Below, piece by piece: positions 36,964-44,611 of a stretch of DNA of 44,611 nt. The stretch is from Candidatus Jettenia ecosi (GTDB lineage: Bacteria; Planctomycetota; Brocadiia; Brocadiales; Brocadiaceae), in the NCBI GenBank assembly GCA_005524015.1, contig SULG01000023.1, forward strand, positions 1 through 44,611, in the 5' to 3' direction. Under the pieces are notes generated by a model. The model had not been told where the DNA came from. It saw only the letters and a list, made by a program, of their open reading frames with translations, and made no database searches. Each line of letters opens with the position of its first letter. Position 1 is the first letter of the stretch. Both the position numbers and the translations under genes were made by a program.

Positions 36964-38307
36964 TTAAAAATACACAATGACGGAAGCAAGGAACAGGTGC
37001 TCATTGAGGTCAAAAGTGCCTGGTAAACCGAAGTCCGCACCGTCAACGTCATTTGCCCATCGGAACTGATATGCTCCATCAATACTTACCCTCTTAAAGG
37101 TAATACCACTTCCCGCACTGAAGCCGTACACATGGGTAGGTTCGTCTAAAGACGGTCTGGGGTCGTAAAAAAGTCCGCCACGGATGGGAATAATCATCTT
37201 TTGCCTAAACAGGAGGTACTCGGTACCAAACCGTACTGCATAGGTATCGTCAATATCCCTCTTGGCAGATACAAAACCCAAAGGACGTAGCTCGTTACCA
37301 AACTCATCCTTCTGTTTAAACTCTGACCAATCGGTCCATGTTGCATCCATGGAGAAGGATAATGAGTCGCTATAACGGAAACCCAATCCAGCGCCAAAGG
37401 ACATAGGATAATCTATTTCGAGATGCATCCTTTCATGAAATTGAGACTCGACTATCTGTGATGAAGTAACAAAAATATCACGGAAATTGGTAACGCGGTC
37501 AACATCTGCTGTATAGGGAGAATGGAAAACGGCACCAAAGGTGAGGCGCTTATTCTCCTTTTCCCATACATCCCAGAGTATGCCTGCCGTTACATTGACT
37601 GCCTGAAAATTTTTAAATGTAACATCTGTATCGGAAGTATTACTAAATGGAGTTATACCAGACGTACCAGACCTAAACTCGTGGATTTTTTCCTTCCACG
37701 CAAAGTCACCAAAAAATTCATCCGTATAGATATTTACCGCTACGCCTATTGATAATTTTGGCAGAATCTGCATGGCAATCGTAGGTGTCAGGGCGCCAAT
37801 GCCGCCTTTTAATTCGAAATCTGTAGCATGATTTTCACTTAATATAGGGGTTTCATTTTTAAAATTATAATCGACATCCAAATGAAAATCATATTTTTGC
37901 TGGTAATTTAAAGAAGCAACAAGGTTTTTCCTAAACACCTCAAATGGGTATGCAATACTGGCATAATTCAAATCTCCCCGGGATACCGATTCATTATCAA
38001 GTGTGAATTCCGATGCAAATCCTAGCCTATCGGGAGGATCAAAATCCTGTTGTGTGGATAAAAAGGAACCTACTACGGAAAGTTCTGGTCTTTCCAACTG
38101 TGTCAAACCGCCAGGATTCCACGATGCCGCCGTGGCATCATCGGCAACCGCAATAAAGGCGCCGCCCATTCCTAAAGCCCTGGCACCTGAACCAACGGGA
38201 AGCGGGACGGCGCTAACTTGACTGGTTAGTTGAGCAAAAGAGGTTTTGGTTAATAACGTGGAGAAGGGAATAAATATCACTATGAATAGAAAATATTTCG
38301 ATCTCAT
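36964..38307 (-). CDS. Outer-membrane beta-barrel protein, FadL/PorV-like
   Basis: The 447-residue protein has a signal peptide (MRSKYFLFIVIFIPFSTLL..., cleavage near residue 25). The family hallmark GARALGMGGAFIAVADDATA then SWNPGGL (about 42-68) is shared by FadL-like, PorV and UPF0164 outer-membrane proteins. Alternating hydrophobic strands and many aromatic residues continue to the C-terminal strand ending ASVIVYF, as in outer-membrane barrels. AGGAAAGGAAG lies upstream as ribosome binding site. It probably transports hydrophobic compounds or serves as a secretion partner; neither can be decided. It sits between the lipoprotein at 36046 and the CsgG-like genes. Confidence 0.83.
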   Translation of the reverse strand: MRSKYFLFIVIFIPFSTLLTKTSFAQLTSQVSAVPLPVGSGARALGMGGAFIAVADDATAASWNPGGLTQLERPELSVVGSFLSTQQDFDPPDRLGFASEFTLDNESVSRGDLNYASIAYPFEVFRKNLVASLNYQQKYDFHLDVDYNFKNETPILSENHATDFELKGGIGALTPTIAMQILPKLSIGVAVNIYTDEFFGDFAWKEKIHEFRSGTSGITPFSNTSDTDVTFKNFQAVNVTAGILWDVWEKENKRLTFGAVFHSPYTADVDRVTNFRDIFVTSSQIVESQFHERMHLEIDYPMSFGAGLGFRYSDSLSFSMDATWTDWSEFKQKDEFGNELRPLGFVSAKRDIDDTYAVRFGTEYLLFRQKMIIPIRGGLFYDPRPSLDEPTHVYGFSAGSGITFKRVSIDGAYQFRWANDVDGADFGLPGTFDLNEHLFLASVIVYF

Positions 38308-38382
38308 ATCTGCACTTCCTTTCCTCTAAGTGGATTCAAGCTTGCATTTCAGGTTCAGATTTACCTTCCCGCGGGTCCGCGC

Positions 38383-38867
38383 GGGTTCAGGTTTGTAACC
38401 TGAACCCTCTATTTATAGTACCAATTCAAGCCTGATTTTACTCTCGATGTTAGCAAATGATCACTTCCAATCCTCAGAACTCTCAACCTATTGTTTCCGC
38501 ACTGGAGATAATGAATTCCAATTTTTGGAATTATAGTATCCAAATGATGAAACCGAACATATCATCAACTGAAGAAGGATTACCCTGTCTGTCATTGCGA
38601 GGGTATTTTCCGAAGCAATCTCTTCTAAAATATTCAAGGGATTGCTTCGGACACTACCCTCGCAATGACATGTTAAGAATCCTCTCCATTTCATACACTT
38701 ACCTATGAGCCAAAGACTCTCAACTTTCCCCACATTCTGTTCGGTTTCATATGTTGGATGCTATAATCGTATAATCCCCAAGAACGGAGGACAATTCTTC
38801 AGGCTTTTCTAATGAAAAATTTTTCACAAATTTCAAACTATAGGGTTCAGGTTACAAACCTGAACCC
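38383..38867. mobile_element. Paired REP unit interrupted by a MITE
   Basis: Palindromes 38383-38407 and 38843-38867 (opposite orientation) enclose RAYT 3'-end remnant (38408 to about 38531; AATTCAAGCCTGATTTTACTC against ATTCAACTTTGATTTTACTC). A complete type B MITE follows, then about 75 bases of unrecognised AT-rich sequence. The nesting shows that the MITE inserted after the REP/RAYT unit. Confidence 0.7.
38532..38765. mobile_element. MITE-like element, type B copy 2 (234 bp)
   Basis: Ends TATAGTATCCAAATGATG...AAACCGAAC and CTGTTCGGTTTCATATG...GGATGCTATA match the terminal repeats of the other MITEs. The interior contains a full REP-like palindrome: CATTGCGAGGG...GAAGCAATC paired with GATTGCTTCGG...CCCTCGCAATG. 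It is related to 10966-11172. Confidence 0.78.
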
Positions 38868-38950
38868 GCATGTTGCCTTAACCTGCAAGGAACCCTACAC
38901 CCGCATGTAGATTCACATATAGCGCATTAATATCACCAAACCCTCTGGGC

Positions 38951-39090
38951 GGGTTCAGGTTTGCAACCTGAACCCTTATTTATAGCACCGACTTAACTAT
39001 GATTTTACCCTCGACGTTTGCGGATGACCATATCCAATCTTCAGGACTTTTTACATATTGTTTCCATACCAGGTTGGCATAAACAGAGAG
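38951..39090. mobile_element. REP palindrome plus RAYT 3'-end remnant, single-ended
   Basis: The palindrome 38951-38975 is followed by sequence matching the RAYT 3' end (ATAGCACCGACTTAACTATG..., CAATCTTCAGGACTTTT), breaking off near 39090. No partner palindrome is seen to its right. Confidence 0.65.
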
Positions 39091-39121
39091 TAAACAACTT
39101 AAATACATTGATATTTTCTTT

Positions 39122-39196
39122 GTAGGGCAATCCTTTAGAATTACTATCCCCAATCATATGTTCCAGCAGAGGTGCAAGGCTGAAGCCTTGCCCTAC
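39122..39196. repeat. GTAGGGCAA...TTGCCCTAC bounded repeat
   Basis: It begins GTAGGGCAATCC and ends GCAAGGCTGAAGCCTTGCCCTAC, whose last part is itself a hairpin (AAGGCTGAAGCCTT). It lies 16 bases beyond the stop of the TPR/CsgG-like lipoprotein gene and may end that transcript. Confidence 0.55.
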
Positions 39197-39212
39197 ATTA
39201 TCTCAATCTGTC

Positions 39213-41405
39213 TCATTTTGTTATCACAAAATCCCTCTTCTTTACCTTCTTTGCACCCTTCGTGCTTATTTTAGCAAATGAGGTATCGGGCTGTACCAGT
39301 ACAATCCTGGCAATGGCGTCCAAAGGTTCTTTGAGCACAAAATCGCCTTCTTTTACTTCACGAAATAAGAGCAGTTTCATCCCTAATTTAAGACCACTGG
39401 TTCCGCCGGCATCGATGTGGAACCCATTCCCTGAAACCCGGATAACGTTCCCCTCTATCAAGGGGAACTGTCGTTTCATTTTGAGCGATAATCCGTGCAC
39501 AAGCCAAGCAAGATTCTTCATACTTTTATCCTCATCATACACATCGACATGGGCAAGCACCTTTGTCGTTTCTGTATCTACGAGTTGCAGCGTTATGGTA
39601 ACACCTCTCAAATCCTCCTCCACAGCGCCAAAGAATATACCTTCGGCTGCATGGATTTTCCCGATCTTCACGGCCGTATCAGGAGAGGCAAGTTGTGTAT
39701 TGCTGATTTTTTGCTCACGGAGAATTTCTGCGAGTTTCGCCTGATCCCTTTCCACAAAGTTGAACCTCTTCGGTTCTTCGTCAAATGCCTTGAGCAGCAT
39801 AGAATAGAGGATTTCAGGTGAAACCTCCCGCTCCTCAAATGCCCTCAGGGGCAGCCACGCAACGGTATACCGGGCATCCGTTTCCAGCAGTTCAAAGGTC
39901 CTTTTGGTAATTTTTACCGGTGAGAGTTGCGCCTCATTTCCCTGGATGTCAATGGCTCTGACGGTAACGACATTTTCCCCCATAGTAAGCGGCAACAAGT
40001 AATTGAAGAAGATGTGTTTTCCTGGACGGATTTCTAATGGATATTGATTCACGAAGAGTTTGGCAACACCGCTGTCGTCATGTGCATCCATGCTAAAGAA
40101 GAGGTTTGCATCATGGACAATGGCAGGTTTTAAATCGGTATGTACGACAGGTGGGATATTATCCGAAGCAACACCTTGCGCAGGAGTTGATCCTTTTCCT
40201 TCCTTCTCCATATCTTTGCTGGTATAAGAGGAGGAAGAAGTACAGGGTGACAGCGCGGCAACTGCCTCGTGAGATGCTAAAAGACTCCTGGCTATGTACC
40301 TGTCCATTTTGCCCGATGCAACCATGAGAGGTGTATTTGCACGGTTAGCATATTGCCTCTTGTTCAGGATGTCTTCTGGCCATAATAGCGATGCCTTTTT
40401 CCCGATCTGCTCCTCGCCCTTTGTTTCATTTCCTGCTGCGTCGATTACTTTCAATGAGATTTTATCCAGGCTCGTTACAATAATATCCTGTTTAAAATGC
40501 ACCTCTTTACCCGGAATGATGGGTATCTCTGTATTATTGATATAGAGACGTTTTGCGGCATGGTCATCCTCAATAATCCCCTGGATAGTAGCGGTGTGCT
40601 TACCGTCTCTTTTGGTCATTTGTATATCATCCAGATAGAGAATTGGCGGGTGTATGTCCAGAATAAGGTTAAACTCCTGGCGGATACTCTTTCCCAGAAG
40701 GTCAAGGGCCTCAAGACTTATCGTATTTCTACCGGTATGAAGAAGAATATCCTCCTGAAAATACAGCCTCTTCTCGGCAAGTTCTACAAAAAGTCTCTTT
40801 CCGTGAACATGCATATCGCCAATATAGAAATCATCGGTGGCAAATCCTTTTAATTTTACCAGAGGCGTATTGACAACCATACCATCGGTATGAGAAGTAA
40901 TTTTGATCTCCGGCGGTTTCTGATCTCTTCCCGTGAGTTTCAGGATTGCCTCGTTACATTTATTTAAGTAGAATTTAGCCCTTGCAGAATCTTCTGTGGA
41001 AAGAGAGGTTTCTAGCTCCGCCTTCGCATCCTCGTATTTTTTCTGTTGGTAATAAACTATCCCAAGCTCACGATGGGCAAAGTACTCCCAGAAATGGAGT
41101 CCATAGCTTCTCGCCAGGCGTTGATCTTTGCTGCGAAGATTGATAGATTTTTTAAAATCACGGGCAGCCTCATCATAGTATCCCTCCTCGGCAAACCATC
41201 GTCCTCTTGCGTAATAGTTCCACCACTTCCCCTTATAAAGATTGAAGTCTTTGGCGATTTCTTCTTTTGAACGTCCAGGCCTAAAATAGTCCCGCCAGTT
41301 ATCCGTACTAACCGGTGACAGCGTTGTACAGCTTGCAAACGGTAAGGCAAATAATAGTACGGTAGTAATGTATTTGATTTCTTTATAGAGTATCTGTTTG
41401 CGCAT
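39213..41405 (-). CDS. Lipoprotein with TPR, Ig-like and CsgG/FlgO-like domains
   Basis: The 730-residue protein has a signal peptide ending FASC, so Cys26 is the probable lipidation site, although the -3 Phe is unusual. Residues about 60-160 contain TPR-like helices (WFAEEGYYDEAARDFKKSI, AHRELGIVYYQQKKYEDAKA). Residues 165-490 hold three or more repeated beta-domains with the pattern 'GRNTISLEALDLLGK' and 'GENVVTVRAIDIQGNE', like Ig/glucodextranase-B repeats. Residues about 505-640 resemble the CsgG/LpoB/FlgO nucleotide-free alpha-beta fold (FNFVERDQAKLAEILREQ, GKIHAAEGIFFGAV). The final 90 residues resemble FlgT-C. The start at 41405 lacks a good ribosome binding site. It is downstream of the caspase-like gene on the same strand. 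Confidence 0.78.
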   Translation of the reverse strand: MRKQILYKEIKYITTVLLFALPFASCTTLSPVSTDNWRDYFRPGRSKEEIAKDFNLYKGKWWNYYARGRWFAEEGYYDEAARDFKKSINLRSKDQRLARSYGLHFWEYFAHRELGIVYYQQKKYEDAKAELETSLSTEDSARAKFYLNKCNEAILKLTGRDQKPPEIKITSHTDGMVVNTPLVKLKGFATDDFYIGDMHVHGKRLFVELAEKRLYFQEDILLHTGRNTISLEALDLLGKSIRQEFNLILDIHPPILYLDDIQMTKRDGKHTATIQGIIEDDHAAKRLYINNTEIPIIPGKEVHFKQDIIVTSLDKISLKVIDAAGNETKGEEQIGKKASLLWPEDILNKRQYANRANTPLMVASGKMDRYIARSLLASHEAVAALSPCTSSSSYTSKDMEKEGKGSTPAQGVASDNIPPVVHTDLKPAIVHDANLFFSMDAHDDSGVAKLFVNQYPLEIRPGKHIFFNYLLPLTMGENVVTVRAIDIQGNEAQLSPVKITKRTFELLETDARYTVAWLPLRAFEEREVSPEILYSMLLKAFDEEPKRFNFVERDQAKLAEILREQKISNTQLASPDTAVKIGKIHAAEGIFFGAVEEDLRGVTITLQLVDTETTKVLAHVDVYDEDKSMKNLAWLVHGLSLKMKRQFPLIEGNVIRVSGNGFHIDAGGTSGLKLGMKLLLFREVKEGDFVLKEPLDAIARIVLVQPDTSFAKISTKGAKKVKKRDFVITK

Positions 41406-41529
41406 ATATAACTTTAATTTTTTTGCTTAGAGGTCATTCCAAGGTCTTAATTCAGTGTTTAGAATCTTTGAGATATAGTATATATAAGGAGAGAGATTTC
41501 ATACTCTGTAAGCCAATTCCAGGCTGGAT

Positions 41530-41588
41530 GGCACGGACAAACCATCCCTGTTCAAGACATACAGGAACGGGGATGGTTTGTCCGTGCC
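41530..41588. repeat. Large perfect-stem palindrome between the two CsgG-like genes
   Basis: GGCACGGACAAACCATCCC pairs with GGGATGGTTTGTCCGTGCC around a 21-base loop that is partly self-complementary (CTGTTC...). The same palindrome in diverged form is the core of the type A MITEs, and half of it recurs at about 44377-44427. It lies between 41405 and 41632 and could attenuate or stabilise the transcript. Confidence 0.8.
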
Positions 41589-41631
41589 ACCTCAAATACT
41601 GCTTAAGCTAACGCTTATGTAAGTAGCACCC

Positions 41632-43563
41632 CTATAACTTCCGCTTAGCAGTGATCTTCTCTTTGATCTTTATAGCGACATCGTTAGCCACAGTCCTCAA
41701 ATTTTCATCACCCTGAAAGGCATGCTCAAGGGTATCGATGAGGGTAGTTGTCGTATCCACAATCTCCATTCTTAAAACAAGCCGGCTAGATGCTTCTCCG
41801 AGGGAGACTCCACCGAAGCAGAGGAAGGCTGCCCCTTGTATCTTTCCTAACTCTATTCTGAATAACTCATCAGCAAGGATAGAGCCGCCAAGCCTTTGTT
41901 CCCTTAAAATCTCTTCCTGAAATTCCAGGTCCCTCTCTACCACGCTCAAATCCTCTTGATCCAATAACGCATCGATGATTTTTTGACGAAGTTTTTCCAT
42001 CTTACGTCTATTTGATAAAACCCCCATCTTCAAGCTGAATTCTTTCATAGATATAGGTATAACCCGTGGGACTTCTTCTGGCTTAGGGCTATTTTCTCTT
42101 GTTTTTTTCGAGATCTTAGATTTATTCTCTTTTAACTGTTCCTTTGCCATAGATTCTAATTCCTTAATAAGCGCATCAATATTCTCCTTTGTTTTTTCTA
42201 TATCTACTTTATTACGGGGAGATTCCGCATATTCCAGGCTACGCATAGATTCAGTATGTTCCAATTGCGTTTCATGCAAGGTGGCAGGATTTGCCCTTGC
42301 GAGTTCACGTTCTTCAACATTGATCAACTCTATATATGCATCTGTCGTCTCATCTGAATTAACAAAAACGATATCTGACACATCCGCGCAATTCCTCTTT
42401 TTTAATGTTATCGGATAGGTACCGCTCATGAGCTTAATATTCAAAGGGGTTGTACCAACCTCCTTCCCATCCACATATACCGATGCTCCTTCAGGATTTG
42501 TAGTAATTTGCAAGGTTCCCAGACATGATATCTCAGTTATCTTCTCATTTTCTCTGAGAGAAGTTTTCACACCGGGAAATCCAAGAGGAAGGTTGTTGTC
42601 GAAATTACCTGATGTATCGGGATGTTGGGTGTTCTGTGTTGCCCGTTTTACCTTTTCCTCTAAAAAGTCGAATGCCTCCACAAGGGTCACAATGCCATTT
42701 CTATTTCCCTCTTCATCTGCCTTCCCCTTCATTCCTTCCAGCAAATAATAGGTAAATACGCCATGTCCCCCTCCCCAGAGATCAGATTCCATAGAGGCCT
42801 CACTAGCCCGGCTGGCGCTCACAACCCCCCAACCTTCTCTCGTTGATTTCAGGGTGGAAATCGCTACATTGACGGTATTTGAAACACCTCTCGTGCCTAT
42901 GGTACTTGTAGTAAGCCCTGTGCCATGACAGACATCAGCAAAAAATACAAGTCTCCTGGATGAGATATACCGCTTCATATCAGCATTCACATGCTCCATA
43001 AGATAAGCCGTTGCAGGTAAACTATTGAGTTTGCTATCATACGTCAACAAATAGAGGTCATCGGGCCTGCCTGGTTCGGGTTCACCATGGCATGCCATAA
43101 AGATCATAACAAAATCAGAATCGGTTGCTTGCCTGAGAAAACCTGTAATGGCTAATTTAACATTCTTAAGGGTTGCCTGATTGTTCTTTAACAGCAAGAC
43201 ATTTTCTTTATGGAAACTGCCACCAACCGGGCTTGTTATAAAATCATAAAAGGCCTGAGCGTCAGCATCGGCATATTTTAAATCGGGTATCTTTGGATCT
43301 TTATAATCAGATATACCAACCACAACGGCGTAACGCTGGATGTGCTTGTCCTCAAAGTATTGTTTTGGTGGTACTATGCCCCGGATGAGTTGCCTACTGG
43401 CGTGTACAATATCCCTGTCGTGCAACAATCCATTATTCTTTTGATTATCCGTAACTACCTTTTCAGCGCTTTGAGAAAATACTGAGGTATTAAAACCAAA
43501 TAGAAATAAAGGCAATAGAAGGCGGATTAGATTTTTTGTCATGCGGGAGGGGTTATTACTCAT
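41632..43563 (-). CDS. Secreted caspase-like protease with PEGA and CsgG/FlgO-like domains
   Basis: The 643-residue protein has a signal peptide (about 1-30) followed by a C14 caspase-like domain (75-330). The catalytic dyad is visible: His159 in IFMACHGEPE and Cys212 in FFADVCHGTG. A PEGA domain follows (about 349-412, LQITTNPEGASVYVDGKEVG), then a charged coiled-coil stretch (about 415-510). The C-terminal domain, with LSVVERDLEFQEEILREQ and GKIQGAAFLCFGGV, closely resembles the C-terminal region of the neighbouring 730-residue lipoprotein. AAAGGA lies 10 bases before the ATG. The probable location is periplasm or envelope. Caspase-like proteases usually prefer Arg/Lys or Asp at P1; specificity here is unknown. 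Confidence 0.87.
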   Translation of the reverse strand: MSNNPSRMTKNLIRLLLPLFLFGFNTSVFSQSAEKVVTDNQKNNGLLHDRDIVHASRQLIRGIVPPKQYFEDKHIQRYAVVVGISDYKDPKIPDLKYADADAQAFYDFITSPVGGSFHKENVLLLKNNQATLKNVKLAITGFLRQATDSDFVMIFMACHGEPEPGRPDDLYLLTYDSKLNSLPATAYLMEHVNADMKRYISSRRLVFFADVCHGTGLTTSTIGTRGVSNTVNVAISTLKSTREGWGVVSASRASEASMESDLWGGGHGVFTYYLLEGMKGKADEEGNRNGIVTLVEAFDFLEEKVKRATQNTQHPDTSGNFDNNLPLGFPGVKTSLRENEKITEISCLGTLQITTNPEGASVYVDGKEVGTTPLNIKLMSGTYPITLKKRNCADVSDIVFVNSDETTDAYIELINVEERELARANPATLHETQLEHTESMRSLEYAESPRNKVDIEKTKENIDALIKELESMAKEQLKENKSKISKKTRENSPKPEEVPRVIPISMKEFSLKMGVLSNRRKMEKLRQKIIDALLDQEDLSVVERDLEFQEEILREQRLGGSILADELFRIELGKIQGAAFLCFGGVSLGEASSRLVLRMEIVDTTTTLIDTLEHAFQGDENLRTVANDVAIKIKEKITAKRKL

Positions 43564-43645
43564 AGTTGTGTTATCCTTTACAAATTGATTGATACGATCA
43601 AATTTCAGGAAAAACCAACAGTGTATGGTTAAAAAAGCAACATTA

Positions 43646-43679
43646 ATATTATAATAGCAAAAATATTATAATAGCAAAA
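43646..43679 (-). promoter_or_regulatory. 17-bp perfect tandem duplication containing two TATAAT boxes
   Basis: ATATTATAATAGCAAAA occurs twice in a row at 43646-43662 and 43663-43679. On the minus strand each copy reads ...GCTATTATAATAT, giving two -10-like hexamers 17 bases apart, about 90-110 bases upstream of the caspase-like gene. A matching -35 box is not clear. Confidence 0.4.
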
Positions 43680-44113
43680 AAAGTACCATGTATATTGTTA
43701 TTCCTGTATATTTCCCATGTTGCCACCGTATGCTCTCGTTCATGCTGTTTTCTGAATAGAAATACTTGATACTATACCTGAAGAATGAAGGTAAAAGAGC
43801 ACAAGATACTGCATAATATACCTTTATCACAAATCGATTATCTTTTATATCCCATAATTTTATCCTGGTGTTCTCTCTACTGATAATGTATCTAATCTAT
43901 CAATAAAATTACTATAAACGAAGAAGTTATAAATACTTAAATACAAATATACTGAAAGATCATAGTCATTTTGCAATACAGAAATTTTTTAAGATATAAC
44001 TACATGTATACATTACCTATCAGATCTTTTCACGAAATGATGCAATTACTTTATTTAAGTAACAAACTTTCCTTATAAAGTAATTTTCTTTTATGAGACG
44101 TTTTGGCTTAAAT

Positions 44114-44181
44114 GATACAAAAGTGTCTCACGAGACACTTTTGTCTTGGGACACTTTTGTATCATGAGACACTTTTGTATC
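44114..44181. repeat. Cluster of four GACACTTTTGT motifs, one inverted
   Basis: GATACAAAAGTGTCTC (44114-44129) is the exact complement of GAGACACTTTTGTATC (44166-44181). Two more direct copies lie between (GAGACACTTTTGT at 44132 and GGGACACTTTTGTATC at 44148). The 68-base array can form alternative hairpins. It could be a transposon end or multi-site protein-binding array. Confidence 0.7.
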
Positions 44182-44506
44182 AGATGGATCTGATATTCGA
44201 GGGATTCTTCTCTTAAGTCGAAGAAATATTTTTTATCTGACCCAGTCGAAATATGGAGAAGGGAAGAAAAAAAGGAAAGGATACTGGATTCCCGATAAAG
44301 ACATTCGGGAATGACAAATATAAAACAGGGAATGAGAGAAAAAACATGTAGGGATGACAGGAAAAACACCTGGGGATGAACTCTGCATGGACAAATAATC
44401 CCTGTTCAAGACATACAGAGGCATGGCCCCATATGCATCAAGCTAAGAATAGTTTTCCATGAAAAAGGGGTATCCCTTTGGAAAAAGAACAATGCGTGTC
44501 CCTGTT

Positions 44507-44580
44507 CCCCTCTAATCCCCCCTAACCCCTCTTTAAAAAAGGAGGAAAGAAGGTAAGTTTAGAAAAGGGGGAAGGAAGGA
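44507..44580. repeat. Decayed CCCCT...AGGGG inverted repeat
   Basis: CCCCTCTAATCCCCCCTAACCCCT on the left and AGAAAAGGGGGAAGG on the right loosely mirror the better-preserved repeat at 43-114. The repeat is imperfect. Confidence 0.4.
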
Positions 44581-44611
44581 TTTTCTCTTTCGTAAAGGAG
44601 AGAATGAGGAA

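Larger units (their letters stand above)
43680..44611. other. Gene-free right end with several unrelated repeats
   Basis: I see no convincing coding sequence in this 930-base stretch. It is AT-rich to about 44100. A tetrad of AGACACTTTTGT-like motifs follows (44114-44181). Next is a CCCGATAAAGACATTCGGGAATGACA-type short palindrome near 44289-44315. Half of the GGACAAACCATCCC palindrome (about 44377-44427) and a decayed CCCCT/GGGGG repeat (44507-44580) complete it. The clustering suggests a site of repeated insertion or a decaying intergenic island. Confidence 0.6.

Noticed and set aside
36964-38307. PorV component of a type IX secretion system
   Set aside because: Only the general GARALGMGGAF signature is shared with FadL-like and UPF0164 proteins. 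No other type IX component or C-terminal sorting domain is visible.
33687-38975. CRISPR array suggested by a repeat of about 25 bases occurring twelve times
   Set aside because: Spacing is irregular (about 40 bases to 1.4 kb), copies occur in both orientations, genes lie between them and no cas gene is present. They are REP palindromes.
44114-44181. Short CRISPR-like array of GACACTTTTGT motifs
   Set aside because: Units are only 11-16 bases, intervals only a few bases, and one copy is inverted.

Overview
The window is a moderately AT-rich, Gram-negative-type bacterial chromosome segment. It carries dnaE, gyrA, hslUV, rpiB, tsaC and an LPS heptosyltransferase, so it is core chromosome rather than a plasmid or phage. 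The best guess for the host is a planctomycete of the anammox group (Brocadiales). The clues are the unusual GyrA quinolone-pocket sequence, a secreted caspase-like protease fused to PEGA and CsgG-like regions, and a heavy load of small palindromic repeats. No anammox hallmark gene is present, so the assignment is inference.

Layout. Positions 1-6.4 kb hold an exported lipoprotein converging on tsaC-rpiB, then a two-gene unit of a SpoIVB-type (S55) exported peptidase and a secreted beta-propeller protein. A tRNA-Pro(CGG) follows at 6.6 kb. Positions 6.8-12.2 kb hold two different Ca2+ antiporters (Cax type and YrbG type) around an MsbA-like ABC exporter, with MITE-like elements in the gaps. 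Positions 12.3-18.4 kb hold a WaaF-like heptosyltransferase, a membrane histidine kinase with its NtrC-type sigma-54 activator, and a membrane-anchored coiled-coil protein. Positions 18.6-26.6 kb hold a co-directional block: dnaE, a tandem double-domain NDP-kinase-like protein, an MBL-fold hydrolase and gyrA. Positions 27-33.6 kb hold a Fur/PerR-family regulator, a class I amidotransferase-like hydrolase, hslVU, a CBS-pair protein and a CopA-type copper ATPase.

Positions 33.6-43.6 kb are the accessory part. A frameshifted REP-associated tyrosine transposase (RAYT) lies among twelve copies of one palindromic repeat. Several shorter elements are visible truncation or deletion derivatives of the RAYT unit. 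Interspersed, all on the minus strand, are a trypsin-like protease, a tiny secreted ORF whose stop codon lies inside a repeat, a lipoprotein with an internal duplication, a FadL/PorV-like outer-membrane protein, a TPR/CsgG-like lipoprotein, and a secreted caspase-PEGA-CsgG-like protein. The last two share a related C-terminal region and may form one envelope system. The final 1 kb has no convincing gene and carries several repeats.

Most notable for follow-up: (i) the RAYT/REP nest with a visible internal-deletion derivative; (ii) the caspase-like/CsgG-like envelope gene pair; (iii) the NDP kinase duplication with one inactivated and one apparently intact domain; (iv) GyrA lacking both quinolone-bridge residues; (v) MITEs sharing the same termini but carrying different internal palindromes.
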